64,000 nt of DNA from Spelaeicoccus albus (lineage in GTDB: Bacteria; Actinomycetota; Actinomycetes; Actinomycetales; Brevibacteriaceae), in contig NZ_JACBZP010000001.1 in assembly GCF_013409065.1 (NCBI RefSeq), positions 2,800,518-2,864,517 on the forward strand, in the 5' to 3' direction. Position 1 is the stretch's first letter. Every line of letters begins with the position of its first letter. The position numbers were made by a program, and so were the translations under genes. Shown piece by piece: positions 55,124-64,000 of this stretch. The notes under the pieces were generated by a model. That model searched no databases and was not told where the DNA came from. It saw only the letters and a list, made by a program, of their open reading frames with translations.

Positions 55124-55875
55124 CGGCTCAGCCTGTCGATGAAGGCGAGCGACCGGTCGATGATGAGGGGCGCGTCATTGTCGAGGGTGGCCACGTGCAG
55201 ACTGTTCTGCAGCACGACCTCCTCGGTATCTGCCGAAGCGGTCCGGTCGAGGATCAGCGCGGACGACCGGGCCGGCACGACGTGGTCGACGCGGGAACGG
55301 AACACCAGGAGCGGCGCCGTCACGAGATCCAATTTGGCAACGGTGCGTCGAAACAGTTTTGTCATGCTGCGGGTGGCTCGCAACGGGGTGCGCTCGTAAG
55401 CGTGCTCGGTCTGCCCGGGCTTTTTGATGTCGTCGCCGATTGCCGGGATCGATGCCTTCACCCATTGCAGTGCCGGCAGCAACGGTAGCAATGGATCGGA
55501 CAGCGCGATGGCGGGATTGACAAGGACGACGCCCGCGACGGTCGGCGTGTCGGCAGCAAGGTCCAAAGCAAGGCAGCCGCCCATGGACAAGCCGCACACG
55601 AAGACGTGATCGCACCGGGCGGCCAACTGGTCGTACGCGGAACGGGTAGCGGCCTGCCAGGCCCGAAATGGGGTTCGCGCCAGATCGCGCCAGTTCGTCC
55701 CGTGCCCGGGAAGCAGCGGAAGCCGGACGGCGAACCCGCGGGCCGCATACGCGTCGGCGAGCGGGCGCATCGCGTATGGCACGCCGGTGAACCCGTGGAG
55801 GACGAGTACGCCGATCCGCGCGCCGTCGCCGGTTCCGTCGAACGCGAACGGTTCGCGGAACTCGGAAAGTTGCAT
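55120..55875 (-). CDS. Alpha/beta hydrolase, carboxylesterase type
   Basis: A 251-residue serine hydrolase. HGFTGVPYAM gives the oxyanion region, GLSMGGCLAL the nucleophile elbow, FRSRVDHVV the Asp and NSLHVATLDND the His. This pattern matches the Est30-like carboxylesterases and monoacylglycerol lipases. The ATG at 55875 is preferred; the ten codons upstream add no family sequence. It overlaps an acidic membrane protein gene and is divergent from plsC. Confidence 0.85.
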   Translation of the reverse strand: MQLSEFREPFAFDGTGDGARIGVLVLHGFTGVPYAMRPLADAYAARGFAVRLPLLPGHGTNWRDLARTPFRAWQAATRSAYDQLAARCDHVFVCGLSMGGCLALDLAADTPTVAGVVLVNPAIALSDPLLPLLPALQWVKASIPAIGDDIKKPGQTEHAYERTPLRATRSMTKLFRRTVAKLDLVTAPLLVFRSRVDHVVPARSSALILDRTASADTEEVVLQNSLHVATLDNDAPLIIDRSLAFIDRLSR

Positions 55876-55985
55876 AGGTTTAGTCTGCCATGGTGCCGTG
55901 CTCAAGTACTCTGCCCGATTTCGAACGTGTCAGACTTGCACGGTAGACAAACGCGCCTCGGCGTAGCGCAAGTCGAAGGAGACAG

Positions 55986-56750
55986 GTGTTTTATTGGCTT
56001 TTGAAGCGGATCTTCCTCGGTCCGCTGTTGCGCGTGACGTTTCGGCCATGGGTGCGCGGTTTGGACAATATTCCGGATACCGGCGGAGCAATGATCGCCG
56101 GCAATCACCTGTCGTTTTCCGATTCGATATTTCTGCCGTTGGTCGTTGCGCGTCCCGTCGTCTATTTGGCGAAGAAGGACTATTTCACCGGCAGGGGAGT
56201 CAAGGGCGGTTTCACGCGCTGGTTTTTCAAAGTGACCAATCAGCTGCCCATGGATCGTTCCGGCGGCAAGGCGTCGGCCGACTCGCTCGGCGGGGGTCTG
56301 GGCGTATTGACGGAGGGCAATCTGCTCGGAATATATCCGGAAGGGACCAGGAGCCCGGACGGGCGACTTTACCGCGGCCGCACCGGCGTTGCGCGGCTCG
56401 CGCTCGAAGCCCGCGTACCGGTCATCCCGGTCGCCTTGATCGGTACTGACAAAGTGCAACCGGAGGGCAGGAACATTCCGCACGTGCGCCGGGTCGGCGT
56501 GGTGATCGGTCGTCCGCTCGACTTTTCCCGGTATCACGGGATGGAGGGCGACCGGTTCGTGCTGCGCGCCATCACCGACGAGATCATGTACGAGATCATG
56601 CGGTTGTCCGGGCAGGAGTACGTCGACATGTACGCCTCTACCGCAAAAAAGCGGCTCGCCCCCGAAAAAGGCCGCGGACGCCGTCCGAAGGACGCTCCCG
56701 GCGAGGGCCCCGACGCGCCCGGTGTGGAGCCCGAGCGGGACGACAAATAA
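55986..56750 (+). CDS. plsC: 1-acylglycerol-3-phosphate acyltransferase
   Basis: A 254-residue membrane-associated acyltransferase that makes phosphatidic acid. The catalytic NHLSFSD (HX4D) and substrate motif EGTRSPDG are present, and the first 20 residues are hydrophobic and basic (VFYWLLKRIFLGPLLRVTF). The GTG start has an AAGGAGA ribosome-binding site about 5 bp before it. The C-terminal 40 residues are polar and Arg/Pro-rich. A substrate other than lysophosphatidic acid cannot be excluded. Confidence 0.88.
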   Translation: MFYWLLKRIFLGPLLRVTFRPWVRGLDNIPDTGGAMIAGNHLSFSDSIFLPLVVARPVVYLAKKDYFTGRGVKGGFTRWFFKVTNQLPMDRSGGKASADSLGGGLGVLTEGNLLGIYPEGTRSPDGRLYRGRTGVARLALEARVPVIPVALIGTDKVQPEGRNIPHVRRVGVVIGRPLDFSRYHGMEGDRFVLRAITDEIMYEIMRLSGQEYVDMYASTAKKRLAPEKGRGRRPKDAPGEGPDAPGVEPERDDK

Positions 56751-56880
56751 CGTCCGAACCGCGACACGCCGGAGGGGTCGGACGGACCGGTCGTTGATTC
56801 CACGGCGTAATAACCGTAGGTTCTAATCAGTAACGCCCTTGGTTTCTCTCGCATCCGCGTTCGACTTTCAGCTAGTCTGG

Positions 56881-56892
56881 GTACTGTAGTAC
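56881..56892. promoter_or_regulatory. GTACTGTAGTAC inverted repeat upstream of ftsR-like gene
   Basis: The 12-bp element has perfect GTACT/AGTAC halves with a two-base centre. It lies 51-62 bp upstream of the GTG start of the MerR-family gene. It is short, but position and symmetry suit an operator. Which protein binds it is unknown. Confidence 0.35.
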
Positions 56893-56942
56893 GCGAGTGC
56901 GAAGGCACTTCCCTATGGGGGCGAGGAGAAGGAGGAGTCGGT

Positions 56943-57518
56943 GTGAACCGCTCAGGCGAAGAGACAGCCAGCCCCCGGCACGTGCCGACGCAGGCGCAGG
57001 GGCTGCTCTTTGACGAAGATTTGCCCGTCCTCGACGACGAGGTGGGCTACCGTGGCCCGACGGCCTGCGGGGCCGCCGGCATCACATACCGCCAGCTCGA
57101 CTACTGGGCCCGAACCGGGCTGGTCGTCCCGGCCGTCCGCGGCGCCGCCGGGTCCGGAAGTCAGCGACTCTACAGCTTCCGAGACATCTTGGTGCTCAAG
57201 GTCGTCAAAAGACTTCTCGACACCGGCGTCTCATTGCAGCAGATCCGCTCGGCCGTGTCGCATCTGCGCGAACGCGGCGTCGACGATTTGGCACAGATCA
57301 CGCTGATGTCGGACGGCGCGAGCGTGTACGAATGCACGTCCGCCGACGAAGTCATCGACTTGCTGCAAGGCGGCCAAGGGGTCTTTGGAATCGCCGTCGG
57401 GCGGGTTTGGCGCGAGGTTGAAGGCAGCCTGTCCGATCTGCCCAGCGAGCGCGCGGAGGAAATTCCCGCAGAAATGGACGAACTCGCCAAGCGGCGCGAA
57501 GCCCGCAAGATCGGCTGA
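56943..57518 (+). CDS. FtsR-type MerR-family regulator
   Basis: A 191-residue protein with a MerR helix-turn-helix in YRGPTACGAAGITYRQLDYW, ARTGLVVPAVRGAAGSGSQR and the SFRDILVLKVVKRLLDTGVS stretch. The C-terminal region is not metal-binding. It resembles Rv1828/FtsR of mycobacteria and corynebacteria, which controls ftsZ in the latter. The GTG start has AGGAGG-like sequence about 7 bp upstream. It is monocistronic and has a terminator right after it. Confidence 0.85.
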   Translation: MNRSGEETASPRHVPTQAQGLLFDEDLPVLDDEVGYRGPTACGAAGITYRQLDYWARTGLVVPAVRGAAGSGSQRLYSFRDILVLKVVKRLLDTGVSLQQIRSAVSHLRERGVDDLAQITLMSDGASVYECTSADEVIDLLQGGQGVFGIAVGRVWREVEGSLSDLPSERAEEIPAEMDELAKRREARKIG

Positions 57519-57534
57519 ACGAAGCCGGCACAGG

Positions 57535-57573
57535 ATGCCGCGTGCTCCCATTGCGGGGCGACGCGGCATTTTT
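57535..57573. terminator. Rho-independent terminator after ftsR-like gene
   Basis: The stem ATGCCGCGT (57535-57543) pairs with ACGCGGCAT (57561-57569), with a 17-nt loop and a TTTTT tail on the + strand. It stands 17 bp after the ftsR-like stop and suits forward termination. Confidence 0.8.
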
Positions 57574-57636
57574 GCGACCGGAACGTCCGGCAGGCGCACT
57601 CGTCCGGTGTCGACCGCGGGCTAACGACGGCGCAGG

Positions 57637-58455
57637 CTAACGGCGACCGCGCAGGCGCCCGGTTCGTAGCGCACGGTCGAGCATTGAGTCGAAGATGCCC
57701 GACAGATCGGCCGACGTCTTGCCCGGCCATTGGTGAATAGGCCGCCCCGACCCTTGAGCTTGTTGCAGCACGCTTCGCTCGGGCACCTGCGGATTCAACA
57801 CCAGCGGGCCGAACATGTCTTTGAGCTCCTTCACGCGGTACTGATGTTCCGTCGAACGCGGCCTGACGCGGTTGACGACGATGCCCAGCGGCTGCAGATT
57901 GGGGGCTACTCGCTGTCGGAGTTCGTCGGCGGCCCGGAGCGCACGATCGGTTGCTGCGACCGAAAAGAGCCCGGGCTCGGTGACGACGGCGACACGCTGG
58001 CTGGCGGTCAGTGCCGTCCGGGTGAGCCCGCCCAACGACGGAGGGCAATCGATGAGCACGAGCTGGTACAGATGTTCGACCTTCTTCAACGCCTCATCGA
58101 GACGGCGCAATCCGCGGTCGGAAAGGGTCGGGCGGTCGAATTCGGCCGATCGCGGCGATCCGGGCAGCACGTCGAGGGCGTGCGGCTTATCGGCAGACCA
58201 TCCGCTCGGGATGATTGCGGCGTCCAGAAATTTCTGCCGCGGAGACGCTAAAACGTCGGACACGTCATGGTCGCGTCCGGCCTCGATATCAAGACCTGTT
58301 GTCGCGTCCGCTTGCGGATCCATGTCGACGACGAGCGTGGGAATGCCGCGCGCAAAAGCCGCCGACGCCAGACCCGAGGTGACGGACGTCTTGCCGACGC
58401 CGCCCTTCAAACTGCTCACACTTAAAACCAGCACAGCAATTACGGTACCGAACAT
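57637..58455 (-). CDS. Orphan ParA-family ATPase
   Basis: A 272-residue ParA/MinD ATPase. The deviant Walker A motif is SLKGGVGKTSV, the Walker A' DMDPQADATT and the Walker B VLIDCPPSLGG. Residues past 200 form the usual ParA C-terminal fold. There is no parB or DNA-binding partner beside it, so it is probably not the chromosomal parA and may position another cargo. It is divergent from gcvP, sharing about 190 bp with the glycine riboswitch. Confidence 0.85.
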   Translation of the reverse strand: MFGTVIAVLVLSVSSLKGGVGKTSVTSGLASAAFARGIPTLVVDMDPQADATTGLDIEAGRDHDVSDVLASPRQKFLDAAIIPSGWSADKPHALDVLPGSPRSAEFDRPTLSDRGLRRLDEALKKVEHLYQLVLIDCPPSLGGLTRTALTASQRVAVVTEPGLFSVAATDRALRAADELRQRVAPNLQPLGIVVNRVRPRSTEHQYRVKELKDMFGPLVLNPQVPERSVLQQAQGSGRPIHQWPGKTSADLSGIFDSMLDRALRTGRLRGRR

Positions 58456-58480
58456 GTAGGCTTGAGGTTGCTGTTGACCC

Positions 58481-58570
58481 CGCGCGGGAGAGTCCCGGGG
58501 CAGGAAACAGTCTCGGGCGCCGAAGGGGCAACACTCCCCGTCAAGCTCTCAGGCATCCAAGACCGCACGG
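58481..58570 (+). ncRNA. Glycine riboswitch (single aptamer)
   Basis: The leader holds the hallmark GCGGGAGAG, then CGCCGAAGGGGCAAC (58519-58533), and CTCTCAGGCA (58546-58555). These elements appear in the expected order of the glycine aptamer; I see one aptamer. It is upstream of gcvP and would adjust expression to glycine. Boundaries are estimated from the conserved blocks. Confidence 0.85.
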
Positions 58571-58604
58571 GTCAGGCGACGCTGAAATGAAGCATGACAG
58601 CGGG

Positions 58605-58642
58605 GGAGGCCTCATTGACCGTACTGAATTAAGGTTGCCTCC
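58605..58642 (+). promoter_or_regulatory. Possible expression platform before gcvP
   Basis: GGAGGC at 58605-58610 is complementary to GCCTCC at 58637-58642, only 2 bp before the gcvP ATG. A hairpin between them would hide the start region, while glycine binding could free it. The ribosome-binding site of gcvP is weak (AAGG at 58631-58634) and would sit in the loop. This pairing is seen by eye; its thermodynamic weight is untested. Confidence 0.35.
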
Positions 58643-58644
58643 AC

Positions 58645-61500
58645 ATGACGCACGACACCGAGACTTTCGCACAATTCGCCGACCGTCACATCGGCCTGGA
58701 TGACATAACGACGGCGCGTGTCACCGAGCAAATCGGCTTCTCGGATCTGGACTCGTTCACGGACGCCGTGGTCCCGACGCGCATTCGCGGAGACGAGGGG
58801 CTGGACCTCCCGCCTGCCGCATCCGAAGCCGAAGCGTTGGCGGAGCTGCGCACCATCGCCGGCCGCAACACCGTGAACACGTCGTTCATCGGCCAGGGCT
58901 ACTACGGTACGTACACGCCGGCTGTCATCCGCCGGAACGTCTTTGAAAACCCCGCCTGGTACACCGCGTACACGCCGTACCAGCCCGAGATCTCGCAAGG
59001 CCGCCTCGAAGCGCTGCTCAACTTTCAGACGGCTGTCGCCGACTTGTCCGGCCTGGACATCGCGAACGCGTCAATGCTGGACGAGGCGACAGCGGCAGCC
59101 GAAGCCATGACACTGCTCCGGCGTGCCAACCGGAAAGCACCGGCCGACTCGGTCTTCGTCGTCGACAGCGATATCTTCGCGTCGACGCTCGCCGTGATCC
59201 GTACCCGTGCCGAAGCGCTCGGCATCGGTTTGGCCGTCGAGGACCTCAGCGCCGGAACGATCGCGCACGAGAACTACTTTGGCGTACTGCTGCAGTACCC
59301 GGCGGCGTCCGGCACGGTTACCGATCCGACGCCCGTCATCGAATCGGCGCATGAGCACGGGGCCGGCGTAGCCGTCGCGGCCGACCTGCTGGCGTTGACA
59401 CTGCTGACGTCGCCGGGCGAGATGGGCGCCGACGTCTGCATCGGAAATTCGCAACGGTTCGGCGTACCGATGGGGTACGGCGGCCCGCACGCGGGCTACA
59501 TGGCCGTGCGAGAGGGCCTGCAGCGGTCATTGCCGGGTCGCCTGGTCGGGGTCTCCGAGGACAACGTCGGCAGGCCCGCCTACCGACTCGCCCTGCAGAC
59601 CCGCGAACAGCACATCCGCCGCGAAAAGGCCACATCCAATATCTGCACTGCGCAGGTACTCCTGGCCGTCATGGCCGGCTTGTACGCCGCCTACCACGGG
59701 CCCGCCGGCCTGCGCCGCATCGCCGGCCTGGTGCACGCCCGCGCCGTCCGGCTTGCCGCCGGTATTGCCGAACTCGGCCTGACCGTGACGACTCCGCGTT
59801 TCTTCGACACCATCCAGCTCTCCGCACCGGGCAAGGCGACCGAACTCGCCGACGCCGCCCACGATGCAGGCTGTCTGGTCTTCCGCGCCGACGACGACAC
59901 GGTGCGCGTCTCCACCGATGAGACGACGTCCGGCGCCGATATCGACAGGCTGCTCGGAGCCTTCGCCACCGTGACGAAGGGGAAGGCACACGCTGCCGAC
60001 GCAGGCAACGACCTCGAACCGGACTTCGATTTCGGTGGTTTGTCGCGCACCAGCGAGTACCTCTCGCATCCCGTGTTCCACGTGCACAGGTCGGAAACCC
60101 AGATGCTGCGGTATCTCCGGACGCTGGCGGACAAGGATTACGCATTGGACCGGGGCATGATCCCGCTCGGCTCGTGCACCATGAAGCTCAACGCCGCCGC
60201 CGAGATGGAACCGGTGAGCTGGCCGGAATTCGCCAACCTGCACCCGCTGGCGCCGGCGGCCGACACGGCCGGCATGGTGGCCCTGATCGAACAACTCGAA
60301 GGCTGGCTGGCCGAGATCACCGGGTACGACACCGTCACGGTTCAGCCGAACGCCGGCAGCCAGGGCGAACTGGCCGGATTGCTGGCCATCCGCGCTTACC
60401 ATGAATCGCGCGGCGATACCGACCGCACCGTTTGCCTGATCCCGGCGTCCGCGCACGGTACGAACGCGGCCAGCGCCGTCATGGCCGGGCTCAAGGTGTC
60501 AGTGGTGGCGACTGACGAATTCGGCAACGTCGACATGGACGATCTGAAATCCAAGATCGACGAACATCACGATCGCTTGGCCGCCATCATGATCACGTAT
60601 CCCTCGACCCACGGCGTGTTCGAGGAAACGATCTCGGACATCTGCGATCAAGTGCACGGCGCCGGGGGACAGGTGTACCTCGACGGTGCGAACCTGAACG
60701 CGCTGATGGGGCTGGCGAAGCCGGGCCGCTTCGGCGGCGACGTTTCGCATTTGAACCTGCACAAGACGTTCTGCATCCCGCACGGCGGTGGCGGCCCCGG
60801 AGTGGGCCCGATCGGCGTCCGCGAGCATCTTGCGCCGTTCCTGCCGGGGGCCGGCACCGTCGGTCCGGTGTCGGGGGCGAGATACGGTTCGGCTTCGATC
60901 CTGCCGATCTCCTGGGCATATATCCGCATGATGGGCCCCGACGGCCTGAAACGCAGCAGCCAATCGGCAATCGCCGCGGCAAACTATGTTGCGGGACGTC
61001 TCGGCAGCCATTATCCGCTGCTGTACACGGGATCGGACGGGCACGTCGCGCACGAATGCATTTTGGACCTTCGCCAGATCACCAAGGAAACCGGTATCAC
61101 CGTCGACGATGTGGCCAAACGGCTCATCGACTACGGTTTTCACGCGCCGACCATGTCGTTCCCGGTGGCCGGCACGCTGATGGTCGAGCCGACCGAGAGC
61201 GAGGATCTGGGCGAGCTGGACAGGTTCGTGGACGCGATGATCTCGATCCGCGCCGAAATCAGCGACGTCGCAAAGGGAGCGTGGCGCGCCGACGACAACC
61301 CGCTCACGAATGCTCCGCACACTGCCGAGGCCGCGATTGGGCAGTGGACGCACCCATACGAGCGGACGCTGGGCGTGTTCCCGGCCGGCGTGAACCCGTC
61401 GACGAAATACTGGGCGCCGGTCGGACGGATCGACGGCGCCTACGGCGACCGCAATCTGGTCTGCTCGTGCCCGCCCGTTGAGGACCTCGCCGAAGTCTGA
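58645..61500 (+). CDS. gcvP: Glycine dehydrogenase (decarboxylating), P protein
   Basis: A 951-residue pyridoxal-phosphate enzyme, the P protein of glycine cleavage. It decarboxylates glycine and moves the aminomethyl group to the lipoyl arm of GcvH. The single-chain form has a catalytically inactive-type N-terminal half and an active C-terminal half with Lys707 in [31 protein letters not shown] is also conserved. It is preceded by a glycine riboswitch, so it is likely induced by glycine. gcvT and gcvH do not follow it in the window. Confidence 0.96.
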   Translation: MTHDTETFAQFADRHIGLDDITTARVTEQIGFSDLDSFTDAVVPTRIRGDEGLDLPPAASEAEALAELRTIAGRNTVNTSFIGQGYYGTYTPAVIRRNVFENPAWYTAYTPYQPEISQGRLEALLNFQTAVADLSGLDIANASMLDEATAAAEAMTLLRRANRKAPADSVFVVDSDIFASTLAVIRTRAEALGIGLAVEDLSAGTIAHENYFGVLLQYPAASGTVTDPTPVIESAHEHGAGVAVAADLLALTLLTSPGEMGADVCIGNSQRFGVPMGYGGPHAGYMAVREGLQRSLPGRLVGVSEDNVGRPAYRLALQTREQHIRREKATSNICTAQVLLAVMAGLYAAYHGPAGLRRIAGLVHARAVRLAAGIAELGLTVTTPRFFDTIQLSAPGKATELADAAHDAGCLVFRADDDTVRVSTDETTSGADIDRLLGAFATVTKGKAHAADAGNDLEPDFDFGGLSRTSEYLSHPVFHVHRSETQMLRYLRTLADKDYALDRGMIPLGSCTMKLNAAAEMEPVSWPEFANLHPLAPAADTAGMVALIEQLEGWLAEITGYDTVTVQPNAGSQGELAGLLAIRAYHESRGDTDRTVCLIPASAHGTNAASAVMAGLKVSVVATDEFGNVDMDDLKSKIDEHHDRLAAIMITYPSTHGVFEETISDICDQVHGAGGQVYLDGANLNALMGLAKPGRFGGDVSHLNLHKTFCIPHGGGGPGVGPIGVREHLAPFLPGAGTVGPVSGARYGSASILPISWAYIRMMGPDGLKRSSQSAIAAANYVAGRLGSHYPLLYTGSDGHVAHECILDLRQITKETGITVDDVAKRLIDYGFHAPTMSFPVAGTLMVEPTESEDLGELDRFVDAMISIRAEISDVAKGAWRADDNPLTNAPHTAEAAIGQWTHPYERTLGVFPAGVNPSTKYWAPVGRIDGAYGDRNLVCSCPPVEDLAEV

Positions 61501-61531
61501 GCGCAGAGTCTGAAAGCAGGCGGACGGCCGG

Positions 61532-64000
61532 CTACCCGACCCGCACGGCTCCTACCCGGGAGCCGTGCGGCGTCTTTTCGATCTCGATGCTCGACACGAT
61601 CCTGTCCTTCATTTCACGCACGTGCGAGATCACGCCGACCGCGCGGCCGCCGGCGCGTAGACCGTCCAGCGTATCGAGGACAAGCTCGAGGCTCTGCTCG
61701 TCGAGACTGCCGAACCCTTCGTCGATGAACAAGGTCTCCAGGTCGACGCCGCCCGATTCGGCCTGGACCACGTCGGCCAGGCCCAATGCGAGCGCCAACG
61801 AAGCTTGGAACGATTCGCCGCCCGACAAGGTACGCGGATCACGGGACATGCCCGTGTGCGCGTCGAGTACCTCAAGTCCAAGGCCGGACAATCGTCCGTG
61901 ACCGGCGCGCGTATCGGTATGGCGAATGCTGTACCGGCCTTCGCTCATAACCAGCAATCGGCTTGACGCCGCATCGGCGACAGCTTCGAGCCTGGCCGCC
62001 AACACGTACGTGGACAGGCTCATCCGCAAATCGTTCCCGGTGCGGCCGCGAGCGAGCTCGGACAGCCGGTACGTCAAGTTGTAATGGTCCAGCACGGAGT
62101 CTGCCGACACTGTCGCGTCGTCGAATTCGGCTTTGATCGACGTGACGGCGTTCAACGCCTTGTCGACAACTGCGCGACGTTCGATGGCCGCCCGGTGTGA
62201 TGCATCGGCCACAGCCAAGCGTTTTTCGGCCGCCTCGCGTTCGACGTCGGTGGGTGCCGTCGTCCCGTCCAAACGTTCCCGTGCCGCGGCCACCAGGTCC
62301 GGTTCGCCTGCGCGCGTGCGAAGTTCGGCTGCTCGCTCGCGCGCATCGTCCTGGCGCGTGCGAGCGTCATCTTCGTCCCGCTCGTTCAGAAGGGCGGCGC
62401 GGACGGCGTCCAGTCCGGCGAACTGCGCTGCGTCGGCGGCTTCCTCGGCCTTCCTGCGCGCGCTCTCGGCTCGCTCCCTGTCGGCACGCACCGCGGCCGC
62501 GGCGGATTGGAGCGCTTCCAGCGCCTCAACGCGCGTCGTCGCGGTTTGGATGGCTTCATCGACCGGTGTCTCGCCGACGATGGAGTTCCGCTTGTCTTCG
62601 AAGCGCTGGTTTTGACGATCCAGGTCGTGTCGCTCCCGGCCGGTCTCGGCAATCGCGTCGTTCCGGGTGCGGATCGCCTCGGCAAGCCGCTCGAGTTCGG
62701 TATCGGCGGCAGTGATCTCATCGGTCAGCTGTCGCAGACGAGCCTGCGCGTCCGTGCTTGCTTGCTGTCGCTGCACCGCCTCGTCGCGATGGTGCAGTGC
62801 GGCGTCCGTATCGGCGTCGCCGGCGCGGGCCATGGCTTCGCTCAGGCGCTCACGAGTGTTGCTCACCGCATCGGAGGCCCGTCGGCGCGCTTCGTCGGCG
62901 GCGGCCGCGACCGCTTCGGCCTCCTTCTCGGCCGAGGAGTCGATCGCATCGGCCGAACGGACGGCCGGCGCCGGATGACTTGTCGACCCGCAGACCGGAC
63001 AGGGACGGTCGTCCTCGAGATCGGCGGACAGCTCGCTGGCCATACTGGAAAGCCGCCGCTCCCGGACGTCCAGATATTCGTCACGGCGACGCTGGGCGTC
63101 GTCCGTGGCGGACCGCAATGCTTGTTCCGCTTCTTGAAGGTCCGCGCGCAACGTGTCGGCCGTGCGCGCGGCCGCGAGGGCGGATTCTGCTCGCCGGGCC
63201 TCAGCGTCAAGCGCTGCGGCTCCCGCCGCGAGATCGCGTAACCCGTCGCGGGACGCCGTCAGTTCGGAGCGCCGCGTCGACAGCTCGTCGTGCGAGGCGC
63301 TGTCGTCGTCCCGGAGCTTCGTCTGATCGGCCATTCGCTTGGCGGAGGCGTCGGCCAGGGAGCGCCGTTCGGTGTAGTTCTTTTCCTCGGCGCGCAGATC
63401 GGCAAGACGGACCAGTTCGGCGCGAACGGCGTCGATATCGGACGAAAGCGTCTCATCGGCCGTGCGTCCGGCGGCGTCTTCGGCGGCCTTGAGAGCGCGA
63501 CGGCTCTCATCGAGACCGGCCTTGGCAGTATCGAATAAATCCAGGCGGGAGCGCGCTCCGACGGCGCGCCGATGCTTTGCCAGGGCATCCCGATCGGCGT
63601 CGCGCTCGGCCCGCGCGTCGTCGAATTGCTGCTGATCGCGTTCGAGTTCGTCGAGGCGGGCGTGCCGGGCGACGCGCGCTTCCAAATCGTCCCGCGCGCG
63701 CCGGGCCGCGGCGAGGCCGGACGCCGTCTCGTCGGCGGCCGGCCGTGCGCGAGAAAGGATACCGGCGAGTTGCTCGCGCACCGTGCCGATATAAGTCCGT
63801 GCGGCGCCCAGGTCGCCGCGCTTCGGGAGCTCGGTCGGGTCGCCGGGCCCCGGGTCCGCAGCTTCATCGGCGTGCACGACGCCGTCTGCCGCATTGCCGG
63901 CACCCGGAGCGGTTTCGCCGGCGCCCTCGGCGGCCTGCCTGGTCCGGGCGACGAGTTCGTCGACTGCGTCCCGCAGTCCGGTCACGGCGTCCTCGGCGTC
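61532..64000 (-). CDS. sbcC: SbcC-type exonuclease subunit, C-terminal part
   Basis: 822 C-terminal residues of an SMC-like ATPase that acts with SbcD on DNA ends and hairpins. Long coiled coils, rich in Ala, Arg and Glu, surround a zinc hook RPCPVCGSTSHPAP near residue 330 of the visible part. The C-terminal ATPase lobe holds LSGGESFQASLALAL (signature) and LETLFIDEGFGSLDEQS (Walker B). The N-terminal Walker A lies right of the window and the frame is still open at 64000. The last codons overlap a hairpin that could terminate gcvP. Confidence 0.92.
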   Translation of the reverse strand, partial: DAEDAVTGLRDAVDELVARTRQAAEGAGETAPGAGNAADGVVHADEAADPGPGDPTELPKRGDLGAARTYIGTVREQLAGILSRARPAADETASGLAAARRARDDLEARVARHARLDELERDQQQFDDARAERDADRDALAKHRRAVGARSRLDLFDTAKAGLDESRRALKAAEDAAGRTADETLSSDIDAVRAELVRLADLRAEEKNYTERRSLADASAKRMADQTKLRDDDSASHDELSTRRSELTASRDGLRDLAAGAAALDAEARRAESALAAARTADTLRADLQEAEQALRSATDDAQRRRDEYLDVRERRLSSMASELSADLEDDRPCPVCGSTSHPAPAVRSADAIDSSAEKEAEAVAAAADEARRRASDAVSNTRERLSEAMARAGDADTDAALHHRDEAVQRQQASTDAQARLRQLTDEITAADTELERLAEAIRTRNDAIAETGRERHDLDRQNQRFEDKRNSIVGETPVDEAIQTATTRVEALEALQSAAAAVRADRERAESARRKAEEAADAAQFAGLDAVRAALLNERDEDDARTRQDDARERAAELRTRAGEPDLVAAARERLDGTTAPTDVEREAAEKRLAVADASHRAAIERRAVVDKALNAVTSIKAEFDDATVSADSVLDHYNLTYRLSELARGRTGNDLRMSLSTYVLAARLEAVADAASSRLLVMSEGRYSIRHTDTRAGHGRLSGLGLEVLDAHTGMSRDPRTLSGGESFQASLALALGLADVVQAESGGVDLETLFIDEGFGSLDEQSLELVLDTLDGLRAGGRAVGVISHVREMKDRIVSSIEIEKTPHGSRVGAVRVG
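61541..61578. terminator. Hairpin terminator inside the sbcC end
   Basis: The 12-bp stem CCGCACGGCTCC (61541-61552) pairs with GGAGCCGTGCGG (61559-61570), with a 6-nt loop and CGTCTTTT after it on the + strand. It follows the gcvP stop by about 40 bp and lies within the last codons of the convergent sbcC gene, so it probably stops gcvP transcription. Confidence 0.65.

Noticed and set aside
58587-58645. Short upstream ATG codons before gcvP
   Set aside because: The ATGs at 58587 and 58593 are out of frame with gcvP and give at most tiny peptides; only a leader-peptide idea remains, with no support.
1-64000. tRNA, rRNA, prophage, integrase or transposase genes
   Set aside because: No cloverleaf-like tRNA, rRNA segment, integrase or transposase motif was recognised while reading; a tRNA scan could still find something missed by eye.

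Overview
This 64 kb window reads as ordinary chromosome from a high-GC actinobacterium, probably in or near the Micrococcales. The support is lineage-typical content: a mycothione reductase, the glnA2-glnE pair with a separate adenylylatable glnA, the actinobacterial ctaCDF and ctaE-qcrCAB respiratory clusters with a membrane-bound dihaem QcrC, a polyphosphate glucokinase, an FtsR-type MerR regulator, and DUF4191 and DUF3043 proteins. Genus cannot be fixed from sequence alone. I see no prophage, insertion sequence, CRISPR array, tRNA or integrase.

Layout. 1-2.8 kb: end of an inositol catabolic locus (iolG tail, iolH) converging on a GntR regulator-iolB operon. 2.8-9.1 kb: acyl-CoA synthetase, Nif3-like protein, zinc-ribbon protein, YaaA, RNase P RNA, polyphosphate glucokinase and methionine aminopeptidase. 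9.1-21 kb: nitrogen metabolism (FCD regulator, alanine dehydrogenase, small protein-glnA2-glnE, glnA) with an LLM oxidoreductase, a Gfo/Idh/MocA enzyme and mycothione reductase between. 21-34 kb: RDD protein, DUF4191, lipoate synthesis (lipB, lipA), a membrane pseudokinase, an SDR epimerase, a tricorn protease and the lipoate users sucB and lpdA. 34-40 kb: leucyl aminopeptidase, pyrD, DUF3043, M20 dipeptidase, an HesB/IscA protein and Aat. 40-48.5 kb: aa3 oxidase and bc1 genes, separated by an 840-bp repeat-rich gap. 48.7-56.7 kb: trpD, an Lrp-type domain protein, a DEDDh exonuclease/UvrC-like fusion, two tandem ROK glucokinases, an esterase and a PlsC acyltransferase. 56.9-64 kb: ftsR-like regulator, orphan ParA, a glycine riboswitch with gcvP, and the C-terminal 822 residues of SbcC, which runs off the right edge.

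Several genes connect functionally. LipB and LipA make the lipoyl group that SucB carries, LpdA reoxidises it, and the glycine cleavage system (GcvP) also needs it. CtaC, CtaD, CtaF and CtaE with QcrC, QcrA and QcrB form the supercomplex-type terminal respiratory chain. GlnE is expected to modify GlnA but not GlnA2, which has Trp in place of the adenylylated Tyr. Three glucokinases (one polyphosphate-type, two ROK) supply glucose 6-phosphate.

The most unusual features are non-coding. A family of 68-bp near-perfect palindromes, about 34 bp per arm, occurs six times. Three sit 22-24 bp after a stop codon and three decayed copies form a tandem array between ctaF and qcrB. Among proteins, the stand-out is a transmembrane protein with a kinase fold that has lost all the visible catalytic residues. 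No convincing new multi-gene system was found.
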